Source: Gorsachius magnificus
Taxonomy: Eukaryota; Chordata; Aves; Pelecaniformes; Ardeidae
Length of the DNA stretch: 64,000 bases
Direction of reading: 5' to 3'
Assembly: GCA_034008185.1 (NCBI GenBank)
Contig: CM067081.1
Location: forward strand, 24,054,806 to 24,118,805
In this document: positions 47,153-60,255 of the stretch, piece by piece
Numbering within the stretch: position 1 is the stretch's first letter
Layout of the letters: every line of letters starts with the position of its first letter
Position numbers and translations under genes: made by a program
The notes under the pieces: generated by a model
Told to the model about the DNA's origin: nothing
What the model saw: only the letters and a program-made list of their open reading frames with translations
Databases searched by the model: none

Positions 47153-50100
47153 GTATTTGTGAACCCAAAAGCACCGTTTCAGGGAAAATTTAAACCAGTC
47201 AACTTTGCATCTCTTGTTAACACACTAAAATCTGAGACCCACTATTGTTAAGTGAAAATTGACTGTGCCCAAGGTTAATTAAGCTGGCTATAAGTACCGC
47301 AGACTTTATTATACTGATGCATAAGCTGAATAGACTTATGTTTTCTTTATTGCAGCCATGCAATCATCTCTCCTTCAAAACAAAGAGTTGTTGCTATTAC
47401 ATGTTTAATGGCACAGGAACTTTTTTTTTTAAATAATTTTAATTTTCTTCTATAAAAAGAAAACAGATAGGTATAGTGAAATAGAAGACACCTCAGACAA
47501 TTGCCTGGAGTGATAGTGTATTACTGGGAATCTACTCTTACTGTTGTGCAGAGGGACCAAATTTTCTGGCCTATTTCTATGCATTATTGGAAAAGGGATT
47601 ATCTATAGAAATAACCTCCAGAGTGCTACTGGGGCATTGTCAACTTACCCCTCAATATTGGGAATAAACACATGGTTTTAACATTTCTAAAGAATACCTT
47701 TGTTTATTTATTAAAATGAAGATAACTTATTTCTGTCTACTAAGTACTCAGTGTACATTAACAGGTACCTAAAGGCCTTTTGTAAGGCTGGCCTTTGGCT
47801 GATTTAAATGCTTCTGAAATGAGCACGCATGGTCCCACTGATTTCCTTGTGCTTGCTGTTTATCTTGTGTTCTCTTACCTCATTTTTCAGACTCTACTTG
47901 AATAATCTAAATGTGACCTCTACAGCTATATGATACTTGACTTATAATTATGGGGGGTAGAACCCCATGTTTCTTCATTTGATGGTAAAGTATAAAACAT
48001 ATAGAACAGCTCTTCAGCTCCTATAACTTGCATCGAGAGTCTCTTCACATGTACTAAACTCAATCCCTATTCTTCCCCTCCCCAGCCAACAAATCAAGAA
48101 AATGGAAGGTTAAATTTAATCTTTCCAGGCATCAACAGGACTTAGATTTCTTCTCCTTACCAAGACACTAGGGTAAAAAGATGAACGTAACACTGTCCTC
48201 CGAACCATATAATTTTTAGGCTATTTTGCACCTGGTGAGATTACAAAGAAAGATCCAAAGAAAGATTTGTTGCAGAAAGTGTCAAACCAGCAGCTGACCA
48301 GCGTTTATAACGGTGGGGGTCCAGTGCAAACACCGGCACTGATTGTGGCTGTAGCAGCATGTTGCAGTACAGCTGATTTGCTTCCACCAGAATTAGAAAG
48401 CAAAATGAAACGTAGGCATATTCGTACTGTGTATTTGTATTGTCTTAAGGAGGCCTGCAATTCCACGGATGACTTAATGATTTTCAAGGCTTAAATTTTT
48501 GGCATATACAATTCATGAGGCCTCGAAGTTTTCTTCATTCGCATGAGAGGTTAAGTAACTGCCCTCACTCCATCAGACTGATTTAGGATTTCTTAAGCTT
48601 GGTGGTCTGAAATTATGGCAACCTAAAACTGTTTATCAATGTAAGGATCAAATAGGAAAATAAACCTCATCTTCATTAATTTTTTTTTAGAGTAGCCTTT
48701 AGCATTCTTTGAAATAACACCAGCAACAGCAAAGCAATAATGACAATCTTTTCACCTATTTAACAATTTCACAAAACAATCAAAGCAGCCATTAAGCAGG
48801 ACAAGGAATGAGTGCAGCTGGGGCTAAGGGGCAGCAGCACGGCCTTCCCTCCATCAGGATCACAAATTCATGTGGCATTTACACTTCATGATAGGGGAGC
48901 ATGTGCTCCCCAGGTAACTCTATCACAGCTACATGAGGCCATGGAACAGGCTCTTTCTAGGTTGTTTTCCCTCTGTTACTGGTCTCCTCACATGCAATTC
49001 CTTTTAATCAGCACTGGTTTTTGACTGTCGATACAATTATTTTTTTTTTGGCCTTGAATCTGATCTTTAGTATTTGGATCAGTCCTCCTGAAGACTTGCA
49101 AGAGAGTTTTGAGATGCAGAGTCTTGTAGGGATCTCAATTTTATCTATTGATGCAATACCATTCCCAAAATCTCTGTATAGGGGCAGGTGTACATAGATG
49201 CAGGTGCTCTCCTTCCACCCCATTGCAGGACGGTGCCATCTGTTTCTGATATCTTTCACTCTACAGATTGGTTGTTATCAATCCTCTCAAAGTAATTTCC
49301 TCATTTTTCTTACCAAAATGTCAGAAATTGGACAGTTAAAAGGCAAAGGAATTGCATTCCCCATCTAAATCCTCATGGACTATGTTAATTATGAGTATAT
49401 ACTTGTTGTGTCTCCTTAGTTCAAACACTCAGTTAGATAAAAAAGACCTGGGAGTTTTGAAGGGGATCAAAGGGGTTCAGTGATTTCAGCACACAGCGGG
49501 TCTGCCCCCCTGGTCCCACCATCAGCAAAAAGGACATTCAGGATCAGGGCCAGCATCATTAATATATCGCCTGTTTTGTGCAGAGCAACAGAAGAGAGAC
49601 ATCAATGGCAGAATAAGCTTAGTAAGCTGCTTTTCAGACCCAAATGAACCAAGAAATTCAGACTTATCCCTGAGGAAAATAGCACAGTTTAATTTACAAG
49701 GACAGCTTATAATACTGACAAGGACAATGTAGAGATGTGCACTTCAAATGTTCCAGTGAACAAGAAAGCTAGAAAGATATAAGACACAACAACCTGATGG
49801 GTTTCTGGTTTAATTAAAATTGGACTGATTTCAAGGGCTTCCCCCTACACATCTCCCTATGCCTTCTGTTGTAACATCACCATGCTGCCTAAACAACCTG
49901 AGATTTTTATACTAAAAAACCAGATATTTATTGCTGTTGCTTTTATTAATTTTTTATTTTGTGATAAAACCTGCTGCCCAGTTAAGAGCTCCTTTAAATG
50001 AATGAAAAAATCTGTAAGAAAACATTATTCCTGCACAAAAAAGGTATACAGGCTTTAACTGACACGAAAATGGATAGAGGGCAATAGCTATGGTGAACTC

Positions 50101-52325
50101 TCTTAATGGCAGAAAGTCTTCTCTTAACATCCCGTATTGTATTATTTAGGTCTCTCAGCATCATGGAGTTAGTCTTGACACGTTGTGAAACCTGGTATTC
50201 CTCCTTGCAAATGCAAGTCACAGGCACAAAGAATTTCAAGGGCTGTTTTGCGCTTGTGGCTCTTTGCAGTTGCAGGGTGAGATACTTGGTGCCATGAGGG
50301 AGCATCTCTGCTGGAGCTAGCTCCCCCAAGCTTAGCCTGGAGCTGGAACATAGTCAAGCACGTTGGAAGATATGCTCCCAGTGCCTCCATACAAGCCAGG
50401 GATCTGAAAAAGTAGGAATATGCTCCTGGGGTATTGCTCTGACAAAGCCATCCTGCTTCCCTGCCTGATCTAGTAGAAGTGCCCTAAGGATCCATTTGCA
50501 CACCCAGGCCACAGTCTTAAGGATATAAAAAATATATATACTATACTATACTATACTATACTATACTATACTATACTATAATATATATGCATATCTCTCT
50601 CTCTCTCTCTGCAACAACGCTCTACTTCACAAATTGGCTCAAACTCATAGCACCAGAATCCTCTCTGTGGAAGGGTTCTTCTGTTTTTTAGGAAAGGGGT
50701 AGGTAGTATCCATGGCAGAATACTGTCCCCTGTTACATTCATTGCTGAGGACTGGTTGGAGACATTGTTTCTGTATTATTTTTTCAGGAACTGTACACTA
50801 CAAGACTATAAAACTACAGGATACCCTTTTTTAGATTCTTGCATACCCAGCCCTTTCTGCTAACACAGAAATGTTCATTTTTCACCTGTATCCCGACCAA
50901 TGTCCACCATCTCTAGTGATAGATGGGAACAAGGTGTCTGACTTGATTTTTTTTCCCTTTTTCTTACTGACTCTAGCTCCTAGGCTAAAACCTTGAGACT
51001 AGTGGGAGGAGCTGAGGAGCAGAACCAGAGATTCCTGGCCAGTATTTCAGGAATGAGCTAAAAAGCATCAGCTGAGGAGAGACTGAGGGTAGCAAAAAGA
51101 ATCGGTAAGCTGAGCAAAGGCGTTGCCCAGCTGACCAGAAATGTTTGCAGAGGAGAGTTTTCAGAAAGCTAAGAAGATAAAGACAAAACAGATTGTCCAA
51201 GCAGTGGCTTGAGCACGGTGCCGCTACCCTTCTTGTTTCATCCTCGTAATGAGAAATGGATAGTTGACTCAAGCAGGATATGAACTTAATTTAGGGTCAA
51301 AGCCTCACTTCCCTGAAGGGGCTTATCATGAGTAAGCTTTAGTTTTTGTGCCACTCATGTGAATGTGACCCTCTATTTGAGCTGATACCCTAAAGACAAG
51401 CAACACTAGCGGTTTCACATCTTTATACAGGATTAAGCTTGCTTCAAGCCAACTTGGAGAACATCAGAGGAGCCAGAGTCTGTCTGGACCCTTTTCTGCA
51501 AGCAGACTGTGTAGCGATTCTGGTGTGACCAACAGTGCAGAGAGAGCAGCCATGAAGAGCCAGTGGTGTAACCAGTCAGCGTTACACGATACCTGGAGGC
51601 ATTTCTATACATATCTGGCTTGTGCTGCAACTTCAGAAGTGTTATGGAGAGGAGAGCAAGGGGAACTGGTGAGGTAGACTGCAGTATTGTTGATAAAAAG
51701 AAACAGTGATAACGCAGTAGCAAGCAACCCATGCCGTGTTTGCATTGCACATTGTCCCATTTGGAGGCAAAAGGAAATCTGCAAAGGCAGAGTAAAGCCG
51801 GCACATCTGTCAAGTCACCAAGCTTAAGGTTCAGGTGGCCAAAGAAATTGTGTGTAGAATGTAAATGTCATCCAACTGTCTTCCACCTCCACCATAGGAT
51901 AAGGTGAATCTCAACCTGGAAGTGCCCATTTCTCTCACCGCCATTCAGGAGAGTTCAGCATCACACATCAAGATGCAGACCTCTGCTCTTGTAGATGTCT
52001 AACGTAGGTGAGATGAATCCTTCCTCTAATGACCTCAGTTCTCAGTAAGACACTCTTAGGAGAACTCTCCTTAACTCGTAGCAGACCTTCAGGCTCAGAG
52101 CCTGAGGTGAGATGACTGTTGTAAAAGCTTTGAGCTTTGGCCCCTAGGGAAACATATTTCGTTGTACTCTTGCTTTTTTTGGAAGTTATTACAGATCTGT
52201 GTGAATGCTACAGATCTTTTTTTCTTTTATAGGGCTGAGTCCCAAAGACCTTAGAAACACATAAAGGTCATGTCCATATGTATGAAGTAGGTGACCCTGA
52301 TGGTCTTTTCTTCTCTCCTTTGTAG
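47153..52325. other. 5.2-kb intron with one simple-repeat cluster
   Basis: The intron holds the CTATA/TC repeat cluster at 50541-50610 and no recognised transposon, unlike the 17.8-kb intron before it. It ends with the strong pyrimidine tract 'ggtcttttcttctctcctttgtag'. Confidence 0.6.
50541..50610. repeat. (CTATA)8 and (TC)n microsatellite cluster
   Basis: Eight perfect CTATA pentamers (50541-50580) follow a TA-rich lead and are followed by ATATATATGCATA and a TC run (about 50594-50610). It is a compound microsatellite and likely length-polymorphic. Confidence 0.95.
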
Positions 52326-52534
52326 GACATCCCAAGCAAAGGCCAACCACCCCAAAGAATGGATTCTCCCCCAAACCAGGAGAGAGTCGAGATGCTGAAA
52401 AGCAGTTCGTTCAGAGGTTGAAGGAAAAGTGCGATGAGCAGTCCCGGCAATTAAGCAATATTCGAGATGAGCTTAAAAGGGCCAGCTGTGGTTTTGATGT
52501 CTTTGCTATAACAACACAGCACTTTTTCAGACAG
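52326..52534 (+). CDS. MTUS2: MTUS2 internal exon: entry to the coiled coil
   Basis: This 209-nt exon lies between 'ctcctttgtag' and donor 'gtaagt'. It completes a Gly codon with two bases, then has 69 codons and ends in phase 0. The first 20 residues (HPKQRPTTPKNGFSPKPGES) continue the basic linker. From about residue 22 the sequence becomes helical and charged (AEKQFVQRLKEKCDEQSRQL, then SNIRDELKRA), followed by ASCGFDVFAITTQHFFR. I recognise this as the conserved start of the MTUS2 C-terminal coiled coil. The paralogue MTUS1 has a clearly different sequence at this position. The exon ends FRQ, and the next exon, outside or unseen, would continue the coil. This is the strongest evidence for gene identity in the window. 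Confidence 0.95.
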
Positions 52535-55500
52535 GTAAGTGCAACGGGTACTTTTTACCATTGGAAAGATATTTTGCCTTTACACCAGTCACTTGCACAC
52601 ATCTATTCCACAGCTGTCAAAACTTTATTCTTGGGAGCAAAGCATGTAATTTCTTTGCAACAGTTATTATGAGGAGGGAACTATTATTTGATGCCATGTA
52701 TTTGAAAATCAAAGTTCAGGAGCTTGGAAGAGGCAGAATTGTGACTGAAGTGTTTGTCACAAGCATGGAGTGGTTTCACGGTGTTTTTAGGAGTGAAGCA
52801 GATGCAAAACCTTAGAAGTCCCAGTCCCTGACCGCTACAGCTGGAATAGAAAGTGTAACTAAGATATCGATGCTTGCAACAAATGCAAAAACAATCCATG
52901 CATTTAGTCAACCAAAAGTGTTGGATGAAGGAAAAGATTTGCTTTCTCACAGTAGTTATCTACTGTTCCTCTTCTGATCAGGCAGAGTGGTCCCTGCTAC
53001 AGAGGTGCCAATCCCTGAAGACATTAGAATAACATTATCTCAGCATTTAGCAGATTACATTCAGCAGGTACAGAGAACATAAAGAAAATGTCGATAATTA
53101 AAGAAGTTTATTTATTCACTAAACCCAAGACTAAATGAGTCAAGTTTAAAAGACAACCACAGTAACCACGAAGGACTTGTAGGTATCGCTTGCTTCAAAA
53201 GCTGTTTAGTGATCTGGGAAATCTAGCTGGGCTCTGAGGTCCAGACCTGGTTCACCTGACACCCATGTATTTTGTACCATCTCAGGTTAAGCTGGTGTCC
53301 CAGGTACTTTGTAAAACAGGCAGACGATCACCAGCAGCAGGACCCAAGGTTTGGATAATATCCTTGATTGCCTGTTTGTCTACTTTTGAAAGAGACAAGA
53401 GTAAACTTTCAGTATTCGATGGGAGGAAGAAAACCAAAAACCCAAAACACAGATTCAAACAGTCTTTAAAAATTCTGAAATACTTTATTCAGTTATTTTT
53501 TTGTATTAGTGGGAAAGGTTACCTTTGAACAAATACCGTAGTTCACACTTTTCCCTAAGTAGGAGCTGATCTTGCCGGGGGGAGCTTCACTGAACTGAAG
53601 AAACAGGGAATTTGAAAAAAGTGCTAAATGTTTTAAATACCTTCCCAGGGAATTTTTCCCCTCTATTTTTCTTTAGTCTTGACATCTCTGGGCTTGATGG
53701 GCATTTGTAAATCTTTTTTTCTGGTTTGTTTTTTTTTTTTTTTGAGCTGACTGTGGAGTGTCCTTGATTAAAGCCAAGGGAAACAAAAAAGGGCAGAGCC
53801 ATGTCTGCTCAGCTTTGTTTATGCATTGTCCACTGGGGAGAGATTTTTCATCTCATGCCTCATTCATAAGTTGCTGAAGGAATTCTGGAAGCTTGGGCAT
53901 ATGTCCTTCGTCTCCTCTGGATATGTTTTAAATGAGAACAGCTGCTGCAGCTGAGCTTTGAGACGACTGTCATCCTGTTGGTGCATGTTAGATGTTTCCC
54001 GAGAATGCCTCCTAAATTGAACACCTCAGGGGACTTTATTTAATAGAGCCCTCTCCAAGTTCTGGCCAGGCATATCTGTGCCTCATGTTCCCAGCTCCTG
54101 TGCACTATCAGGCCAGCTGGGGGTTTGCAGTGATACTCCTCTGAGTGCCTGGAGGGCTTGGAGATAAAAAATAATATACCTGTGGAATTTAAGTGCTTTC
54201 AGGCTTGGGCAGAATTACATGTAGATTTTTTTCGGATCCACTGCTGGACTTGCTTACCTGTGTTCAGCCTTAGTGTGAGGCAAAGCCCCTTCTGGGCTTG
54301 CCTGGTCGCCCTGGAGTATCTGTATCTGCACATCACCGTTCAGTGCAGTGCAAGACACTCGTGTCTTGCTGCCCACTGGTGGGAGCCATGTAACACGGAC
54401 CCTTCCCAGGCAAAGACACCCCTGGCTTTCCTGGGTGATGAGCTGCACGGTCCGCGTGAGCCCAACAGTTATCCATTAGGCAGTCAGATGTGGTACCTAC
54501 ATTAGCAACCTACGGTTGCTTTAGGCGCCATTTTTAATGAGTGGAGGCAAGTGAGCACTTCCAGAATAATATTTACAGAACCAAAGATCTGAATTTCTGC
54601 TTGAGGTACTTGCCTTTCTCAACTGAGGCCCTCCAGGGAGGCCCAAGGCTGCTGCACTTTTAAATTCAGTGCTTAAGTTGAGAGTCTACGTGTAGTGGGA
54701 TGATCTGGGACTACTCAAGCAATTGCGTAATTGGGCAGTCTGCTGTCTTGCAACACAGACACAGACTTCCAAGTTTTTGAGTGTTGTTCGAAAATATGAT
54801 CTGTAGACATTTTCTGAGATGGTGTTATTGTTTGAAAGCTTGAGCAAAATTGCGTTGGCTGGATTTGAGTTTGGGCAGCATGGAAAAAGAAACTTTTCCC
54901 ATTATAAAAATAATAATAATTGTGTGTGTTTGTTTCTGAGAAGCCTGCAGGCAAAGTGGCTGGGGTCTGAGTAGAACTGCAGTTTAGCAAGACAATAATA
55001 CTCATTCAGGAACAAAGTGGGGCCTTATTCCAGAGAAGTTTGGGGTTGATTTGTCCAATTCTACTTTGCTTAGCAGAGGGACCAATCCTACTTTGGTGCT
55101 AGGGAGCCTCTTTGGCCTGATAATCACCCATAGTCTCATTTCAGTATCTCTTTCTCTCTCCTTATGCCATACCAAAATAATGTCCAAAACACAGATTTTT
55201 ATCTGATTTGGAGCTGAATTCTGTTGGAAAATGTGCTCCCAGGCAGTGAGGACTGGACTAAATCCTAAAAGCAACCCAAGGACCCATGTCTTGCACACAG
55301 GTAGGAGTATCCCTGTGCCCATGGCTCTCTTGTCTTGCTCATGCTGTTTCTGTTCTCTCTACAAAGCTGGGAAAAGCACCAACGCAAGTGGTCCATGTTT
55401 AGCTGAAAAAAGAGAGTGTCAATACGTAGTAAAGAGTGTTGGCCAACACCAGCACTTTCTTTGAGTGCTTTCCAATGTTAAGCACTTGCTGTAGCAACCA

Positions 55501-57859
55501 TAGGGTTGCATGACCGTTTTCTTTGGATTTTGTTGGATTTGTTTTCTGGCTGTTCCAGACCACTGCTGAATGGTATCCTAGAATCATCTCTCTTTCTCAG
55601 TTGAAAATGCTCTTAGTAGGCAAGATTCATTTAATAGGCATCAAGGAGTGCACAACATGTAGCAGTACTTAATACAGAGCCATTAAATGACAGCTAAACC
55701 AATTTGCTATCTTGGAAAAAAGCCTAGGTGATAGAAGGAGGTGACGCCTGAAGCAGCGGACAAAAAACACTTAAAGCAGTGGTTCTGACGTAAGCATTTA
55801 GCTAGTTACAAAAAGTAATTATTGCAGTGCCTGTGGACAGCATGATTTCTAATTATTATTTAATTAGCAGATTAATTAGTTAAGGCCCTCAGGTATGCAC
55901 ACATGACTCCTGTTGACTTCAGGGACCACTTCAAACTTACTCTGAAGAGGAGCAGATTGAGTTTGTCCTTAATGTTGGGCGTTCATCGTATCAGTACAAC
56001 CTTTGTGCTGTGAGGGATATTCCAAAGTGAACAACTGACTGGCAGGACTTGGAGTCATACTGTGAAGATGTTACCATGAAGACTTTTTAGAGCAAATATC
56101 ATGAACAGCTGCCCCTGATTTGGGTCACTCGTGACCTGGTCTGGCTTGTTACCCAGTAATAATGACAGTCCTGGCCCAGTTTCAGCCCTGTTCAGGAAAG
56201 TGGTCAGCAGCAGTCCTCTTGGAAGTGGTAACAGTGCCACCTAAAGGAGAGTAGCCCAAAGTGACAAATTCTGGAGGATAAATCCTTTGGGCCATAAACA
56301 GGGAGAAAAAAAAATCCACTTTCGTATCTGTAGTACACTCAGAGCAGATGTGTTTTTGCTGAGGGCTGTCATGGCCAAACCGTGCTGATGCCCTGGAAAG
56401 TGGGCTAATGCCTTTCTGCCAGTACAGCATGTGCAAACAGCTGAAAAGCAGAATCTGGTTAACACGTTCTGCCCCTGAAATTTCCCATTAGGGCTCCAGA
56501 TCTACAGTGTATGTGAGGAGAAGGGATCCCTTCTGGGCTGCAGACCCCGAGGGTGGGAGCAGGTAAGGGAAAGGGTTATTCTGGGGTAGTCTGTCCTATA
56601 CTCTGCGTGGGCATAGAGGGGTCTCCAGACTTGCAGCATGGCCTTGTGCTGCGGTCCTCATCACAGGGTGGGGGTAAAATTGCTCAGGACAAATCCCAGT
56701 AAATGTGCGCAATCGGATCAGCTGGGAATGGGGGAACCACACAGTTGCCCTGAACACTGGGACAGCACTGCAGTACTTGATGGCATCCCAGCACTTTATG
56801 TCTACCAACATTGAGAAAGATGTGTCACCAGTAACCAGCATGTGTGTTTGCCTCCACACCTGAACGTGGGTTACTTTTGGGTGGGTGTACAACACACATC
56901 TTCCAGACAAGTAAACGCACATAGCAGCATCCCGCAAAATCTAGGATGGACAAGGAAAACCTTTTCCCCCATTTAAATAACTGAGATATGTGTGTGCTTG
57001 TGTGTATTGTTCAGAGAAACATTTCTGTCCTGTGAATGGCCAATATGCCACCCAGAGTCATGTGGCCACCTTGGCCAAATGCTAATGACCCCTTGTGTTA
57101 GCGGCAAAATTAATTGTGCTCATTATAAGTTGCTTGGCACTTCCCACCGTTGCCTCCAAGACAGTAATTTGGGCTAACATTTCAAGTGCTTACCTCAGGC
57201 CGAGCTGAAAATGGTTTATTTTCACATCTATCTCTGAGAGTGAGTTTAGGATAAATCTATTTTTTGTGCCTGCTGGTGGCACAGTGTTAAGAAGCCATCA
57301 GAAAGGCTGGCCTTCCGGCTTTCAAGGGTACTACTTTCCCAACATTTGCAAAATATGTTAGAATTTGGCCCAAGAATAGTCCTTAGTAAAGTGCCACTCC
57401 TCCCTCGTTATGATGGCTTGGCAGATTTCCTGAATTGAGCAAGTTCATTCTTTTCTTTGCTCCTGCTGGAGAGCAGAGCGGTCAGAACAACTCAATCTTT
57501 TCATTCTGTATCCTGGAAAAAATCCGTTTGGGACTCATGAAACCCTGACAGTTTAGGGATATGAATCAAAAACATTTTATTGCAAGACAAACAAAACACT
57601 TTATTTAGTTGGGAGGAAAAAATTAGAAAGAAGCATTGTCATCATTTAGGGCTTTCTAAACTGCTTTTAAGGTAGAAATGCACAAGATTTGGTGTTGGGG
57701 GCTCTATAATGCAGCTGCTATGGGACCTGCAGGACACTCACACATGGTCAATCTGACTAAGGAATGGGTTAGGGTTTGTGAACTGAAGGAAGTTGCCTGC
57801 TGTAGGCCCCCTGCTTTTTTGCTCTGGGTGCTGAAAGGCAGGCAGTGAAAAGTTAGTGG
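52535..57859. other. Intron downstream of last visible MTUS2 exon
   Basis: No repeat or exon is recognised apart from a T-run at about 53729-53743. The next MTUS2 coiled-coil exon was looked for by eye and not found. Confidence 0.5.
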
Positions 57860-57963
57860 TGGTCTAGTTAGTGGTGTCCCTGCTCACTGCAGGGGGGTTG
57901 GACTAGATGACCTCTAGGGGTCCCTTCCAACCCAAAACATTCTATGATTCTATGATTCTATGA
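57860..57963 (+). mobile_element. CR1 3' scrap, sense
   Basis: 'gtctagttagtggtgtccctgctcactgcaggggggttggactagatgacctctagg' and three terminal ATTCTATG-type units match the 3' end of the CR1 at 38711-40094 almost base for base. Only about 100 bp were inserted. Confidence 0.93.
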
Positions 57964-58174
57964 AAAGGTAAGGTGGCATAGGAATAGAAACCTTAAAGCA
58001 GCTGAATATCTTTCCCCTTCTCATCCTCAGGGTAAGGGGTTGTTACCAGAGGATGCTACACAGCACCTATATGAAGATCATTTCATCCAAGCTCTCCACC
58101 TCTGTGCCAGAGCTGTGTCCCTCATTTTCCCCTCATGCAGCACCTCTTGGTGCTCCATGCTCTGCTGCTGCAAC

Positions 58175-58962
58175 TGTTCAACAAGTTCAACAAGGGCAAG
58201 TGTTGGGTGCTGCACCTGGGGAGGTTTAACCCCTTGCACCAGTACAGGCCAGGGGCTGACCTGCTGTAAAGCAGCTCTGCCGAGAGGCATCTGCAAGTCC
58301 TGGTGGATGACAAGCTGACCATGAGCCAGCAGTGTGCCCTTGTTGCCAAGAAGGTCAATGGCATCCTGGGGTGCATTAAGAGGAGTGTGGACAGCAGGGC
58401 AAGGGAGGTTATCTTCCCCCTCTACTCTGCCCTGGTGAGACCCCACCTGGAGGACTGTGTCCAGTTCTGGGCTCCCCAGTTCAAGAAAGATGAGGAACTC
58501 CTAGAGAGAGTCCAGAGGAGGGCTACAAAGATGATGAGGGGACCGGAGCATGTCCCTTATGAGGAAAGGCTGAGAGAGTTGGGCTTGTTTAGCCTGGAGA
58601 AGAGAAGACTGAGAGGGGATCTCATCAACACTTAAAATATCTTAAGGGTGGATGTCATGAGGACAGAGCCAGACTCTTCTCAGTGGTGCCCAGCGACAGA
58701 ACAGGGGGCAATGGGCCCAAACTGAAGCATAAGAGGTTCCAGGTGAATGTGAGGAAGAACTTCTTTACTTTGAGGGTGACAGAGCACTGGAACAGGCTGC
58801 CCAGGGGGGTTGTGGAGTCTCCTTCTTTGGAGATATTCAAAACCCACCTGGACGATGTCCTGTGCAACCCACCTGCTCTGGGTGACCCTGCTTTTAGCAG
58901 GGGGTTGGACTGGATGATCTCTGGAGGTCCCTTCCAACCCCTGCCACTCTGTGATTCTGTAA
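58175..58962 (+). mobile_element. CR1 LINE 3' part, sense
   Basis: It begins in the ORF2 region 'aagttcaacaagggcaagtgttgggtgctgcacctggg' and runs to 'cttccaacccctgccactctgtgattctgtaa'. Frame 58303-58635 encodes [20 protein letters not shown], then [18 protein letters not shown] and [16 protein letters not shown] before a break. Frame 58683-59054 resumes with [21 protein letters not shown]. The subfamily is as in 12570-12960 (UTR 'cagggggttggactggatgatctctggagg'). Confidence 0.93.
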
Positions 58963-60255
58963 CTGCGGAGCCAAGTGCTCGCCACACTGTGCCCTTCAGG
59001 TCTGCCAGCAAAAACCACCTCTCACCTGGCACAGGATCTAAGGGATGTTTTTAACCTCCCTGTGCCTCAGTGTCCAGCTGTTAGATGGGGACACCAGGGA
59101 ATTGCCATCACATGAGGGTGCCGTGGAGGAAAAATATTAGTATTTGGGATTTACTCCAATATCGAGGTGAGATGACAAAAGAACATCCTGTGAGGAAAAT
59201 CAGCACTTTGCAGCCAGTGCGGAGGATAGCGTGGTTAATAAATAAGGCCTTGGGCTACATAATACATGAAGAAGATAAGCAAATTCAGAAATGAATACTG
59301 ACATGCCTATTGACTGGGCAAAGGGGGAGTGCTGTGGTTGTACGATGGATCCCCCCTGCGAAGCAGACATCTATCCACCTGGGTACTGCACTGCTTCACT
59401 GTGCTGCTGCTGGTTTTTGGATGCAGCCACACACCCATCAAAGGGGCGCGGGGGTGTGAGCTGGATGGAGTGGCGATGATGATGGGGGATATTGGGTATT
59501 GCAAGAAAACAGAGAGAAATGCCCCACTGACGGCTTCAGGGGTGGGCTCTGTGTGAGGTAGGAGTGGGGTGGTGCAGTCTCCTGCTCTGTACATTTTAGC
59601 TGTGTTCTCCTGGATGGTGCAGGTCCCACGGCAGGATTTCCTCTGTGCTGTGGACTCACTTGCACAAGCTCTTTCCTCACTGCAAATGGGGCAATTAGGT
59701 AACCTCTGCCTTGGAGGTGCAACCCCTTCTCCCGGGTCTGGTTGGGTTTCCCTGCTCCAGGCTCGTGCCCTACGGCCACATGGCTGAGGAGGAGAGAAGA
59801 ACTAGGAAAGTGATAAAATGAGAAGGCAGAAACTTGCTGGGCCAACCCTGTCTCTAACTCAATGCTTTTCTCAGACCTTGTCCCGCAGGGTGAGGCGTGG
59901 GAGTGAGTAACCCATCCCCAGGGAAGCAGGCGGTGAGAAGTGGGAGCAATGGCATTTGGAGGGGCAGGAAGGGAGCAGCAGCAAACTCCTCTCCTGGCCT
60001 GAAATCCTGTGGCTGCAGAGCTGGCACAAAGACTCTGCAGAAGATTTTTAAGGGGAAACACAAAAGGCTGATGTTTGAGCAAATTCAGGTGGGAGCATAG
60101 CTGGGAAAATGGTAGGTGAAGAACTAATTGCTTAGTAAAAAGGCTGCTTCTTCCTTCTGTGTCAAGAGGAGATGCCTCAAACATGGTAATTGTGCATATT
60201 TTCAGTTGAGTAGGAGTTAAAAGTAGAACAAGTTAAAAAAAATACATATATAGGT
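58963..60255. other. Intronic, no recognised feature
   Basis: No exon or repeat is recognised. The 248-codon minus-strand frame (59438-60184) is the longest minus-strand frame in the window but has no recognisable domain or splice context. Confidence 0.4.

Noticed and set aside
59438..60184. A 248-codon minus-strand open frame
   Set aside because: No recognisable domain, no splice sites, low-complexity composition, and opposite to the host gene. Chance in a G+C-richer stretch is the simpler reading.
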